Assembly: GCA_031394355.1 (NCBI GenBank)
Contig: JANNSU010000023.1
Span: forward strand, 1-64,000
Source: JAEUMY01 sp031394355
Lineage (GTDB): Bacteria; Pseudomonadota; Gammaproteobacteria; Burkholderiales; Usitatibacteraceae
Length of the DNA stretch: 64,000 bases
Direction: 5' to 3'
Notes under the pieces: model-generated
Seen by the model: the letters and a program-made list of their open reading frames with translations, nothing else
Told to the model about the DNA's origin: nothing
Database searches by the model: none
Shown: one piece after another, positions 34,114 to 42,759 of the stretch
How positions within the stretch are numbered: the first letter of the stretch is position 1
How the letters are laid out: each line of letters opens with the position of its first letter
Made by a program: the position numbers and the translations under genes

Positions 34114-34288
34114 GGAACCGCAGATGAACGCGGATGAACGCAGATACCCCTCGGCTTTGAGCGAAGCGCAGTTTCCCGGTGCTGACCTGCTCAGGGCAGG
34201 ATGTTCAGACCACTGCCGACCATGACGCGTGATTTTGCAGCGGTCTGGTTGTTTTTATCTGCGTTCATCCGCGTTCATCTGCGGTTCC
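34114..34288. mobile_element. MITE-like element with 33-bp perfect terminal inverted repeats
   Basis: A 175-bp stretch bounded by identical 33-bp inverted arms (34114-34146 and 34256-34288). Each is built from repeated GATGAACGC motifs, as in the CGCAGATGAACGCGGATGA segment. The interior has no open gene. Such GATGAACGC-type sequences are known as dispersed repeats in many bacterial genomes. The arms could form a long cruciform at the 3' end of pilU. No target-site duplication is evident. Confidence 0.75.
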
Positions 34289-34318
34289 AAAGGACTTGAC
34301 CCTGTCCCGCCAGGCGAG

Positions 34319-35041
34319 CTACTTCTCGTTGATCCACGCGCCGTAGCGCATGGACGGGTCGATCCAGGCGAAGTTGAATGTCGGCACGTAGATGAACGTC
34401 ACCACGCGCGGCGGATAGAGCACCGGCTTGCCCGCTTCGGGCTTCGGCGGAATGCGCATGCCGAGTGCGGCCATCTGCGGCTCCCAGATTCGTGAATTCA
34501 CGTCATGAACTTCTGAAATCAGCTTGGTGCTGATGGCGCGATCACCACCTATGGCAACCGGCGGCAGGGTGTCGACGATGCTGTGATAGCGCTCCTTGCC
34601 AAAGCACAGTCGCGGGCGTGCATAGTCGGTGGCTTCGGGCGCGTTCTCCGACGGTTTGTAGGTCTCCCAGCGCTTGTGGGCCATTTCATACGCATCTCGA
34701 TTCACATCATCGCGATAGACATCCTTGCCCTGAATGGTGAGGCTGTAGCGCTCGAAGCTGCCGCTGTCATTGTTCTGCAGCTCCACGCTGACCAGTCCTG
34801 CCGCCAGAAGCGCCTCGCATTTCTCGCAGTCATAACTCTTGCGCTTGTCGAGCGGGAACGGGCCCGCGTAAACACATAGCGCCTCCGACATCTGGTCTTC
34901 GTTGAAGGATGTGCGAAAGACATCCTCATACTTGTCGAGGAACTCCTTGGACGGGCCGGTTTTTTTACTGCAGGCGGACAGTATTGCGATAGCCGCAATG
35001 ACGATGAGGACGCGTAGCGGCGTGATGTGGTGTGTGGACAT
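34319..35041 (-). CDS. Lipoprotein of unknown function
   Basis: A 240-residue product starting MSTHHITPLRVLIVIAAIAILSAC: a lipoprotein signal with lipobox LSAC. The mature part contains a CEKCEAL pair, a further Cys (ARPRLCFG) and an acidic middle region, and ends FNFAWIDPSMRYGAWINEK. No family recognised. The 5' extension of the frame runs into the dispersed repeat copy B and is not coding. Monocistronic, between the MITE-like element and the nap cluster. Confidence 0.75.
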   Translation of the reverse strand: MSTHHITPLRVLIVIAAIAILSACSKKTGPSKEFLDKYEDVFRTSFNEDQMSEALCVYAGPFPLDKRKSYDCEKCEALLAAGLVSVELQNNDSGSFERYSLTIQGKDVYRDDVNRDAYEMAHKRWETYKPSENAPEATDYARPRLCFGKERYHSIVDTLPPVAIGGDRAISTKLISEVHDVNSRIWEPQMAALGMRIPPKPEAGKPVLYPPRVVTFIYVPTFNFAWIDPSMRYGAWINEK

Positions 35042-35488
35042 TTCTTGTGGGCAGCGGTGGATGATGCGAAGTCGCGATTCTAGTGGATTCCAAGCTGGTG
35101 ATTGGCCTGGACGCCGACAGCAGGGGTTGCGCGGGGCACGGCAGCGACCCCGGCTTCCATTTCCCCGATCCTTGGGGACCAGCTTCAGACTGTAAACAGC
35201 GAGCGCTATATCGGTTCCCGCAGCAGCCGTAACTCGCGAAGCCCACGGCGCTGGCAACTCCGCCATACCCGCCTGTGTCCAGACCCTAGTCGAAATGCCT
35301 TCTGGCCGCGCTTGTAACCCACGCGAATATTGTTCCCCGCCCGCTACGGGCGAGCGGGAAATCCCTCCGGGACTGCCTGCGGCATCCAAGCGAAGGCCAA
35401 ACGGCCTTCGCTTAGTCGCAGCGGAGGCGGAGCCGCAGAGCGTGCCGCCACGCGCGCGCTGCCAGTCTTCAGTGTTGTCGCCGCGCGG
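35042..35488. other. Intergenic region between the lipoprotein and napC
   Basis: 447 bp. It holds dispersed repeat copy B and otherwise no recognisable gene or regulatory site. Confidence 0.5.
35322..35420 (-). repeat. Dispersed ~95-bp repeat, copy B (inverted relative to copy A)
   Basis: 99 bp whose reverse complement aligns along its whole length with 28214-28307. It ends in GCGAATATTGTTC, so half of an iterated palindrome forms part of the repeat. Confidence 0.8.
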
Positions 35489-36151
35489 CTACTTTGGGGG
35501 AGCCGCCGGTGGCTTGGCTTCTGCCCCGACTGCGCCTTCCTTCGGCGCGCCGATGTTCTGCTCCATGGCGGGCAGCTTGTGGGCAATGCCCTTGTGGCAG
35601 TCGATACAGGTTTTGCCCGCCTCGAACGCCGCCTGGTGGGTGGCACTCGCGCGCTGCTTTTGCTCGGCGTAGTCCATGGAGCTGTAGTTATGGCAGTTCC
35701 GACACTCCTGACTGTTATTGGACTTCATCCGGTCCCACTCATGTTGGGCCAGGATGGCGCGCTTGGCTTCGAATTTCTCGGGCGTATCGATCGTGCCCAG
35801 AAATTTGTGCCACAGCTCGTTGCTCGCCCGGATCTTGCGCACCATTTTCGGCCCCCACTCGCGCGGTACGTGACAGTCGGGACAGGTAGCACGAACGCCG
35901 GTGCGGTTCTGGTAGTGGTTGGTGTTGCGGTACTCGGCGTAGACGTTCTTTTCCATCTCGTGACAGGAGATGCAGAACTGTTCTGTATTGGTCATCTCCA
36001 TGGACCAGTTGAAGCCGCCCCAGAAGATGATGCCGGCGGCAAACGAGATGCCCACGGTGCCGGTGGCGAGCCCGATGGCCCACTTCATCCAGCCCTTGAG
36101 GCCCTTCCGTGCCGGTGTCGGGGCGGGCGTATTGTCGAGTTGATCGGTCAT
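35489..36151 (-). CDS. napC: Cytochrome c-type protein NapC
   Basis: A 220-residue membrane-anchored tetrahaem quinol dehydrogenase of the NapC/NirT family that passes electrons from quinol to NapB/NapA. One N-terminal helix (AIGLATGTVGISFAAGIIFWGG) anchors it. Four CxxCH haem sites follow: CISCH, CPDCH, CRNCH and CIDCH. The start at 36151 is 10 bp after napB. Last gene of napDAGHBC. The alanine/proline-rich tail (AEAKPPAAPPK) is unremarkable. Confidence 0.93.
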   Translation of the reverse strand: MTDQLDNTPAPTPARKGLKGWMKWAIGLATGTVGISFAAGIIFWGGFNWSMEMTNTEQFCISCHEMEKNVYAEYRNTNHYQNRTGVRATCPDCHVPREWGPKMVRKIRASNELWHKFLGTIDTPEKFEAKRAILAQHEWDRMKSNNSQECRNCHNYSSMDYAEQKQRASATHQAAFEAGKTCIDCHKGIAHKLPAMEQNIGAPKEGAVGAEAKPPAAPPK

Positions 36152-36161
36152 GATCGCGTCC

Positions 36162-36656
36162 TCACTGCAGGCCGCGGGCGCGCTGGAAGGTGTTCTCCAC
36201 CAGCGGCTTGGCATCGGTCTGCGGGACGTGACATTGGGTACAGAAATAGCGGCGCGGGCTCACGTTGTCGAGCTCCTGGCCCTCACGATCGCGGAAGTGC
36301 GTGACGCTGACTTTGGTTGCGCCCGATTCCTTGGTCCTTTGCCACGCATGGCAGTCCATGCACTTGTTGAAATTCTTCGTGACCTGGTAGCCCTCGGTCG
36401 TGTGCGGGATCAGCGGCGGCTGCTGCACGAAGTCGCGGTCGGACACGCCGTGGTCGCGCTCCTGGTGCGAGGCCGTGGGTGGATTATCCCGGGTGAGCGG
36501 TGTCCCGCCACGCAGACCCTGCACCTTCACGGTCTCGCTGGCAGCCTTGTTGGTCGGTTTGGTCGGTTTGGCCGGGTTTGCCTCGGCAGGCAGGATCGCC
36601 AGGGTCATGACCGCAACCAGTGCCAATGCGGCGGCGAGCAGATGCATGGCTCTCAT
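36162..36656 (-). CDS. napB: Periplasmic nitrate reductase small subunit NapB
   Basis: A 164-residue exported dihaem cytochrome c that donates electrons to NapA. The signal peptide ends near LAILPAEANP. Two haem sites, CMDCH and CTQCH, with NapB-type context (TTEGYQVTKNFNKCMDCHAW and YFCTQCHVPQTDAKPLVENTF). Start codon 2 bp after the napH stop on the coding strand, so tightly coupled. Confidence 0.93.
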   Translation of the reverse strand: MRAMHLLAAALALVAVMTLAILPAEANPAKPTKPTNKAASETVKVQGLRGGTPLTRDNPPTASHQERDHGVSDRDFVQQPPLIPHTTEGYQVTKNFNKCMDCHAWQRTKESGATKVSVTHFRDREGQELDNVSPRRYFCTQCHVPQTDAKPLVENTFQRARGLQ

Positions 36657-36658
36657 GA

Positions 36659-37516
36659 TCAGTCCTTTCTAGTGTCGAATCGGTGGGTGAAGGTGAAGAC
36701 ATCGGGGCCGCAGACATCAATGCAGCGGCCACAGTTGGTACAAGCGGAATCGAAGATGACCGGACCTGCACCATCCTTGGACTTGAGCGGGCCCACGATG
36801 ACCTGCGGCTCCGGGCAGACGGCATAACAGTCCGCGCAATCGTTGCAGCGGCTGCGCTGGCGTGCAGAGATGCGGATCACGCTTTTGGTGCCGATCAGCG
36901 CATAGGCTGCACCCATCGGGCAGACATGACCGCACCAGCCGCGTGGCGCGATGAGGAGATCAAACAGGAACACCGCAGCCAGGGCACCCCACGCGGTCAT
37001 GCCACCGAAGATGATGGCGCGTTGTGTCAGCGAGACCGGGTTCACGCTCTCCCACACCACGGTGCCGGTGAGACCCGAAGCCAGCAGCAGCACACCGAGC
37101 AGCCAGTAGCGCAGTGCGGCATCGGGTGTGCGCCCGGACGTGATCCTGAAACGGCGGCGCAGCCATGACGCAGCATCCGTCACGACATTGACCGGACATA
37201 CCCAGCTGCAGAACACGCGTCCACCGACAAAGGCATAGAACGCGATGACGAAGGCGGCACCGACGAGGGCGGCGGTCTCGGGCAGGTGGCGCGCGGCAAT
37301 GGACTGTGCCAGCACGAACGGGTCGGTGAGCGGCAGCGTGTTCAGGGTCAGGCTGGATGACAGGTTGCCCTTCACGATCCAGATGCCGGCGAGCGGGCCC
37401 AGCAGGAAGAGGCCGAGGATGGCCGCTTGCGACAGTCGGCGCAACAGCAGAAATCGGTGCGCACGCCACCAGCCCTTTTCGTCGACCGCGCTGCCGGGGA
37501 GGATGGCCGTGCTCAT
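36659..37516 (-). CDS. napH: Quinol dehydrogenase ferredoxin subunit NapH
   Basis: A 285-residue membrane protein with about four helices. Cytosolic motifs are FCSWVCPVNVVTD and GWCGHVCPMGA (CxxxCP pairs), and two 4Fe-4S ferredoxin sites are CNDCADCYAVCPEP and CTNCGRCIDVCGPD. With NapG it forms an alternative quinol-oxidising route to NapC/NapB. The start at 37516 overlaps the napG stop by 4 bp; the longer upstream frame is internal to napG. Confidence 0.92.
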   Translation of the reverse strand: MSTAILPGSAVDEKGWWRAHRFLLLRRLSQAAILGLFLLGPLAGIWIVKGNLSSSLTLNTLPLTDPFVLAQSIAARHLPETAALVGAAFVIAFYAFVGGRVFCSWVCPVNVVTDAASWLRRRFRITSGRTPDAALRYWLLGVLLLASGLTGTVVWESVNPVSLTQRAIIFGGMTAWGALAAVFLFDLLIAPRGWCGHVCPMGAAYALIGTKSVIRISARQRSRCNDCADCYAVCPEPQVIVGPLKSKDGAGPVIFDSACTNCGRCIDVCGPDVFTFTHRFDTRKD

Positions 37517-38316
37517 TTGCCGCCTTTCGGCGTGACAGCGGGGTAGGCGTCCTTGCCGCTGCGCAGTGGCGCGAGATCGCCCGGTACGGGTTGCTCGGGG
37601 AGATTCTGGATCGGCTGTTCGAACCGCGGACGGCCGCTCTGATTGCCGACGTCCCAGCCGATGCGATAGTGGTGCCCCAGTTCGCCCCGGGCGATATGCG
37701 CGGGCAGCACCTTGATGGCGGCCTGCTCCAGGACACAGCTCTTCTCGCATTTGCCGCAGCCGGTGCAGGCGTCCGCATGAACCGTCGGCAGCAGCAGCGC
37801 ATGGCGGTCGCTGCGCGGATTGCTCACCTTCTCCAACGTGATGGCCTTGTCGATGACCGGGCAGACGCGATAGCAGACGTCACAGCGCAGCCCGAGAAAG
37901 TTGAGGCAGTTCTCATGGTCGATGAGGACCGCAATGCCCATCTTCGCCTTGTTGATGTCCTGCAGGGCCGGATCGAGCGCGCCGGTGGGACAAGCCTTTA
38001 CGCAGGGGATGTTCTCGCACATCTCGCAGGGGATTTCGCGCGCCTCGAAGTAGGGCGTTCCGATGGCAATGCCGCTGGAGAGCCCGTCGCCCCACGCGGC
38101 GAGCTTCAGGTTTTGCGGCGGACAGTCGCGCACACACAGCCCGCAGCGGATGCAGGCGGACTGGAAATCCCGCTCGGCGATTGCGCCAGGCGGTCGAAGG
38201 GTCTGTGCCGGTCTCGCTGACACGCTTCGGCCGGCAAGCAACGCGCCGCCAGTGAGGAGGCACGCGCTGGCCGCGCCTGCAGCGCTTTTCAGCAGTGTGC
38301 GTTTGGAATAGTCCAT
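37513..38316 (-). CDS. napG: Ferredoxin-type protein NapG
   Basis: A 267-residue periplasmic iron-sulfur protein. The N-terminus SKRTLLKSAAGAASACLLTGG looks like a Tat-type signal with KR in place of the usual twin Arg. Four clusters are supplied by CIRCGLCVRDCPP, CEMCENIPCVKACP, CDVCYRVCP with upstream CLNFLGL, and CTGCGKCEKSC. Works with NapH. The gene sits 38 bp after the napA stop. Confidence 0.92.
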   Translation of the reverse strand: MDYSKRTLLKSAAGAASACLLTGGALLAGRSVSARPAQTLRPPGAIAERDFQSACIRCGLCVRDCPPQNLKLAAWGDGLSSGIAIGTPYFEAREIPCEMCENIPCVKACPTGALDPALQDINKAKMGIAVLIDHENCLNFLGLRCDVCYRVCPVIDKAITLEKVSNPRSDRHALLLPTVHADACTGCGKCEKSCVLEQAAIKVLPAHIARGELGHHYRIGWDVGNQSGRPRFEQPIQNLPEQPVPGDLAPLRSGKDAYPAVTPKGGK

Positions 38317-38354
38317 GACGTGTGGTGCCGTTGCGGGCAGCGAGTCGGGTCAGC

Positions 38355-40904
38355 TCAGGCCTTGGTCACTTTGCACGCGCACTTCTTGAAGTCTGTTTCC
38401 TTCGAAATGGGACAGGTCGCATCCAGGGTCAGCTTGTTGATCAGCCGGCCCTCATCGAAGAAGGGCACAAACACCATGCCGCGCGGCAGCTTGTTCCGGC
38501 CTTTCGTCTCGACGTGGGCGGTGATCTCGCCGCGGCGCGACGCGATCTTGATGGTCATGCCGCGTTGCAGGCCGCGATCCTTGGCGTCATCGGGATGCAT
38601 GAACACGACCGCTTCCGGCACGGCGCGATGCAGCTCGCTGACGCGCCGCGTCATCGAGCCGGTGTGCCAGTGTTCCAGCACACGGCCCGTGCAGAGCCAC
38701 AGATCGAACTCCTTGTCCGGCGCCTCGGCAGCAGGCTGATAGGGCAGCGCAAAGATATTGGCCTTGCCATCCTTGTTGCCGTAGAAACGGATGCCCTCAC
38801 CTTTCTTCACATACGGGTCATAGCCCTCGCGGAAGCGCCACAGCGTCTCCTTGCCGTCCACCACGGGCCAGCGCAGGCCGCGCACCTCGTGGTAGGTATC
38901 GAATGGGGCGAGATCGTGGGCGTGACCGCGGCCGAACTCGGCGTATTCCTCGAACAGCCCCTTCTGCACGTAGAAGCCGAATGCCTTGCTCTCGTCGTTG
39001 TTGTAGCCCTTGATGTACTTGCTGTTGACCTTGGTGAGGTCGCCCATCGGATACTTGTTCACCTTGCCGTTCTTGAACAGCACATCGAAGAGAGTCTTGC
39101 CCTTGTACTCCGGCTTCTTGGCCAGGAGCTCTGCAGGCCACACCTCTTCCATCTTGAAGCGCTTGGCGAACTCGATGTACTGCCACAGATCCGACCGCGA
39201 CTGGCCGGGTGCCGCCACCTGCTGGCGCCAGAACTGCGTGCGGCGCTCCGCGTTGCCGTAGGCACCTTCCTTTTCCACCCACATCGAGGAGGGCAGGATG
39301 AGGTCGGCGGCCATGGCACTCACGGTTGGGTACGCATCGCTTACCACGATGAACGTGGCAGGGTTCCGCCAGCCGGGCAGGATCTCGCCGTTGATGTTCG
39401 GTCCGGCCTGCATGTTGTTGGTGGTCGATGTCCAGTAGCACTTCAGCTTGCCATCCTTCAGGGCGCGGCTTTGCGCCACGGCGTGCAGGCCGATCTTGTC
39501 GTTCAGCGTGCCTGGCGGGAGCTGCCAGATCTCCTCGGTATGCTTGCGATGCTCCGGATTGGTCACCACCATGTCGGCGGGGAGGCGATGGGAAAAGGTA
39601 CCCACTTCGCGCGCGGTGCCGCAGGCTGAAGGCTGGCCGGTGAGCGAGAACGGGCTGTTGCCCGGCTGGCTGATCTTGCCCGTTAGCAGGTGGATGTTGT
39701 AGACCATGTTGTTGGCCCACGTGCCGCGCGTGTGCTGGTTGAAGCCCATGGTCCAGAGCGACATGACCTTCGTCTTGGGGTCGGCGTAAATTTTCGCCAG
39801 CTCCTCGAGTTGCTTTACCGGCACGCCCGAGAGCTTGCTTACCTTTTCGGCGGTGTACTCCGACACGAACTTGGCAAACTCGTCAAAACTGCTCGGCTTT
39901 GAATCGTTGGGGTTGCCCTTGGGCTTGCCATCCGCGCCTGGATAGCCGTTACTCTTGGCATCCTTCTCCAGCACGTGCGCCGGACGCAGACCGTAGCCGA
40001 TGTCGTCCGCGCCAATCTTGAAGTTGACATGCTTCTTCACGAAGTCCATGTCCACCTTCTTGTTGCTGATGAGGTAATGGGCGATGTAGTTGAGGATGGC
40101 GAGGTCGGTCTGTGGGGCGAAGATCATGCCCTGGTCAGCCAGATCGAATGAGCGGTGTTCGAAGGTCGACAGCACCACCACCTTGCAGTTGGGATTCGAC
40201 AGGCGGCGGTCAGTAATGCGGCTCCACAGTACGGGATGCATCTCCGCCATGTTGCTACCCCAGAGCACAAAGGCATCGGCCTGCTCGATGTCGTCATAGC
40301 AGCCCATGGGCTCGTCGATGCCGAAGCTGCGCATGAAGCCCGCCACGGCGCTTGCCATGCAGTGGCGCGCGTTCGGATCGAGATTGTTGGAGCGAAATCC
40401 TGCCTTCCACAACTTGGCAGCGGCATAGCCTTCCCAGATGGTCCACTGGCCGGAGCCGAACATGCCCACGGAGGCAGGGCCGTCCTTCTTCAAGGCTTCC
40501 TTCCACTTCAGCGCCATGAGGTCGAATGCCTCGTCCCAGCTCACCGGAACGAATTCGCCTGACTTGTCGTACTTGCCGTCTTTCTTGCGCAGGAGCGGCG
40601 TGGTGAGTCGATCCTTGCCATACATGATCTTGGACAGAAAGTAGCCCTTGATGCAGTTGAGGCCGCGATTGACCGGGGCTTCCGGGTCGCCCTGTGTTGC
40701 CACCACCCGTTCGTTCTGTACGCCCACCATCACCGCACAGCCGGTGCCACAGAAGCGGCAGGGTGCCTTGTCCCAGCGGATGGCGACATCGGCTGCGGTT
40801 TTGGCCGCTTTGTCCTGGGCTTGGCCCGAGACAGGGATGCCTGCTGCTGCCGCGCTGGCCAAAAGCGCCTGGGTCTTCAGAAAGTCACGACGATTCTCGT
40901 TCAT
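38355..40904 (-). CDS. napA: Periplasmic nitrate reductase catalytic subunit NapA
   Basis: An 849-residue molybdopterin enzyme reducing nitrate to nitrite in the periplasm. The Tat signal is ENRRDFLKTQALLASAAAAGIPVSG. The 4Fe-4S cluster is bound by CRFCGTGCAVMVGV and the later Cys in LNCIKGYFL. The Mo-ligand Cys is in ARHCMASAVAGF. C-terminal MGD-binding segments (WLCTGRVLEHWHTGSMTRRV and VFMHPDDAKDRGL) are intact. The start at 40904 has AGGAG upstream and overlaps napD by 4 bp; the chaperone NapD is translated first. Confidence 0.95.
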   Translation of the reverse strand: MNENRRDFLKTQALLASAAAAGIPVSGQAQDKAAKTAADVAIRWDKAPCRFCGTGCAVMVGVQNERVVATQGDPEAPVNRGLNCIKGYFLSKIMYGKDRLTTPLLRKKDGKYDKSGEFVPVSWDEAFDLMALKWKEALKKDGPASVGMFGSGQWTIWEGYAAAKLWKAGFRSNNLDPNARHCMASAVAGFMRSFGIDEPMGCYDDIEQADAFVLWGSNMAEMHPVLWSRITDRRLSNPNCKVVVLSTFEHRSFDLADQGMIFAPQTDLAILNYIAHYLISNKKVDMDFVKKHVNFKIGADDIGYGLRPAHVLEKDAKSNGYPGADGKPKGNPNDSKPSSFDEFAKFVSEYTAEKVSKLSGVPVKQLEELAKIYADPKTKVMSLWTMGFNQHTRGTWANNMVYNIHLLTGKISQPGNSPFSLTGQPSACGTAREVGTFSHRLPADMVVTNPEHRKHTEEIWQLPPGTLNDKIGLHAVAQSRALKDGKLKCYWTSTTNNMQAGPNINGEILPGWRNPATFIVVSDAYPTVSAMAADLILPSSMWVEKEGAYGNAERRTQFWRQQVAAPGQSRSDLWQYIEFAKRFKMEEVWPAELLAKKPEYKGKTLFDVLFKNGKVNKYPMGDLTKVNSKYIKGYNNDESKAFGFYVQKGLFEEYAEFGRGHAHDLAPFDTYHEVRGLRWPVVDGKETLWRFREGYDPYVKKGEGIRFYGNKDGKANIFALPYQPAAEAPDKEFDLWLCTGRVLEHWHTGSMTRRVSELHRAVPEAVVFMHPDDAKDRGLQRGMTIKIASRRGEITAHVETKGRNKLPRGMVFVPFFDEGRLINKLTLDATCPISKETDFKKCACKVTKA

Positions 40905-41344
40905 GGGAGGTTCTCCTTGTCGGTGCATGCGGGCACCGGGTGGACGGATTCAAGGCGGGTGGAAAAGGCTGCTGCGGGCAGTTCATGGCCACTGGGGAGG
41001 ACGGCAGCAGCGATGGGCGCGCCATGGTTGACGGCATGCCGGCCAGGCTTTCCGCGCCATGCGCGGTAGTCGCTCATGTCGCCCTCGCCCAATGCCGGTG
41101 CATCGGGTCCCGAATATTCGTAGACGAGGGAGGTGCTCAGCACATCGGGCCACATCGCCATGTCGGCCAGCGCGGTGGCGGCACTGTGCAGGGCACCGTT
41201 GAACTCAACGTCCTCCATGACGAGGACTACACGGCCGTCGCCTGGGTTGAGTGCGATGTCCACGCCAGGTATCCCGGTAAGCCGGCCCAGGACTTTCGCT
41301 AATCTGTCGGGATGCGTTCGCAGTACTGCACCTAATATGCTCAT
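40901..41344 (-). CDS. napD: NapA maturation chaperone NapD
   Basis: A 147-residue cytosolic protein that binds the NapA Tat signal. The first 90 residues fit the NapD ferredoxin-like fold (SILGAVLRTHPDRLAKVLGRL, GVDIALNPGDGRVVLVMED, VLSTSLVYEYSG). The remaining 50 residues are an extension, since NapD is usually about 90 residues. The extension ends right at the napA start and may be a drifted tail. First gene of the operon, with an FNR-type promoter upstream. It contains a two-mismatch relative of the iterated palindrome, read as YEYSG. Confidence 0.85.
   Translation of the reverse strand: MSILGAVLRTHPDRLAKVLGRLTGIPGVDIALNPGDGRVVLVMEDVEFNGALHSAATALADMAMWPDVLSTSLVYEYSGPDAPALGEGDMSDYRAWRGKPGRHAVNHGAPIAAAVLPSGHELPAAAFSTRLESVHPVPACTDKENLP
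41110..41121. repeat. Degraded iterated palindrome in napD, two mismatches
   Basis: CCGAATATTCGT keeps the inner ten bases. It is the only near-copy of the whole palindrome inside the nap cluster. Confidence 0.4.
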
Positions 41345-41391
41345 ACACCGCCGCCCAGCTCAATGTTGGTGCGTTCTTTATCCATGCCGGG

Positions 41392-41432
41392 AGGTTAGTG
41401 CACCAAGTTGCGGCGGTATTGACAAAGATCAA
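41392..41432 (-). promoter_or_regulatory. FNR-like site and predicted napD promoter
   Basis: TTGACAAAGATCAA at 41419-41432 matches the FNR/ANR consensus TTGAT-N4-ATCAA with one change. On the - strand TAACCT at 41397-41392 is a -10. A start near 41385 puts the site centre at about -40.5, the class II FNR position. The leader to napD would be about 40 bases. Oxygen-controlled expression of napDAGHBC is inferred. The site also lies upstream of napF, though placing it correctly for that gene would give a very short leader. Confidence 0.65.
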
Positions 41433-41471
41433 ACGAACGTCAACCCATGCGCCTAGCCTTGGAAGTCATCT

Positions 41472-41954
41472 ATGGACCAAAGCCGCCGTTCCTTCCTTCG
41501 TGGCAAGACACGTCCTGCTACCGCAGCGCTACGGCCGCCTTGGGCGCTGGTGCCGGACGACGAGTTTCTGTCGCGATGCACTCGCTGCGGCGAGTGCTCC
41601 ACTGCCTGTCCGCGTGGTGTGATTCGTATTGCAGACGGTGGATACCCGGAAATCAACTTTGCCGAGGCGGGATGCAGCCTGTGCGGTGACTGTGCCAGAA
41701 GCTGCGAGCCCGGTGCGCTGGATCCGGGATTGCGCACGGTGGCCTTCGCCTGGAAAGTGGCGGTGTCACCAAGCTGCCTCAATCAAAAGGGCGTGGAGTG
41801 TCGAATCTGCGGTGACGCCTGTGACGCTCGCGCGTTGCAATTCCAGCCCATGCCGGGTGGCATTGCGCGACTGAGCGTAAAGGTCGATGAGTGCACCGGC
41901 TGCGGAGAGTGCTTGGCGATATGTCCTGTGCAGGCATTGGGCATTGTCAGGTAG
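41472..41954 (+). CDS. napF: Ferredoxin-type protein NapF
   Basis: A 160-residue cytosolic iron-sulfur protein that assists NapA cluster assembly. It opens DQSRRSFLRGKTRP, typical of NapF. It has three CxxCxxCxxxCP-like sites: CTRCGECSTACP, CSLCGDCARSC with CRICGDACDA nearby, and CTGCGECLAICP. It is transcribed divergently from napDAGHBC across a 127-bp intergenic region with an FNR-like site, whereas in enteric napF operons it heads the same operon. Confidence 0.9.
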   Translation: MDQSRRSFLRGKTRPATAALRPPWALVPDDEFLSRCTRCGECSTACPRGVIRIADGGYPEINFAEAGCSLCGDCARSCEPGALDPGLRTVAFAWKVAVSPSCLNQKGVECRICGDACDARALQFQPMPGGIARLSVKVDECTGCGECLAICPVQALGIVR

Positions 41955-42232
41955 GTGATGCAAGTGCTGACAGGTGGCTGTGAGGCGACAAGCCTTCGGT
42001 CAGCCTCTGCGAATACGAGCCCTCGAAATTCGTTCGGCGAATTCTTGAGCTCGTTTGGACGTGTACGAGCTGGCAGCTCTGCTGCCGTTTACCCAGACGG
42101 CCGCTTTCGTGATGCAAAATTTTCCTTGAGACCTCCCCGCGCGCTTGATGCGAATCCACCACCGCTCTACGCGGCAGATATGTCTTCACCGGGTTTGGTC
42201 GGCGTCAAAGCCGCGCTGTTGCCGGGATTTAG
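41955..42232. other. Intergenic region after napF
   Basis: About 280 bp with no convincing gene. Direct repeats of short GC-rich words only; nothing recognised. Confidence 0.4.
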
Positions 42233-42565
42233 ATGGTGGCTATCGAATTTTCAACCACAGCAAGTGAAAAGCACTATGGCGACGAAAGCAGCCTGCATGT
42301 CCGTGATGCTCGCGCCGCACTGGCAGCGTCCGCAGCGATGGCGCAAGACGGCGTCTGGGTGGTACGTGTTCGTGCCCTCAACATGAATCGACAATGGCAA
42401 CATGCCGGGGGTCACGGGTGCAAAAAAAAGGCCGTGAATGACGAGAATCTCCCCGAGATCGATTTTGACTATCAGACCAGCAAGAACGTCCCGGCCGAGC
42501 TCGTGCTCAGGTTGGCATCGGCTGGCGGTTCCGAGCATGTGGCTTTTCCAGAACTGACTGACTGA
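42233..42565 (+). CDS. Doubtful small hypothetical protein
   Basis: A 110-codon frame starting ATGGTGGCTATCG. Its product (VAIEFSTTASEKHYGDESSLHVRD... ending SEHVAFPELTD) is acidic and mixed in composition. It has no recognisable domain, no signal and no clear ribosome site, but the codon use is not grossly shadow-like. It may be a remnant or a real lineage-specific gene. Confidence 0.3.
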   Translation: MVAIEFSTTASEKHYGDESSLHVRDARAALAASAAMAQDGVWVVRVRALNMNRQWQHAGGHGCKKKAVNDENLPEIDFDYQTSKNVPAELVLRLASAGGSEHVAFPELTD

Positions 42566-42759
42566 TCGGATCCTCCCCCTGGTCAGGTGCGTCATGCGGG
42601 CCACGGCCAATGTTCTCGGTCGTGGCCCGATTTTTCCCCGCCCGGTGCGACCCGCATATCGGGGACTCATCGTGGGCTTTGGCGCATTCATCGCACAGGC
42701 ATTGCAGGCGAGCCGAGCGCGCGGCATATTTCGGTTGTCGCCCAAACCGGATGCCTGTC

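Noticed and set aside
38322..39629. Long 435-codon frame on the + strand
   Set aside because: Antisense to napA, which is certain by motif content.
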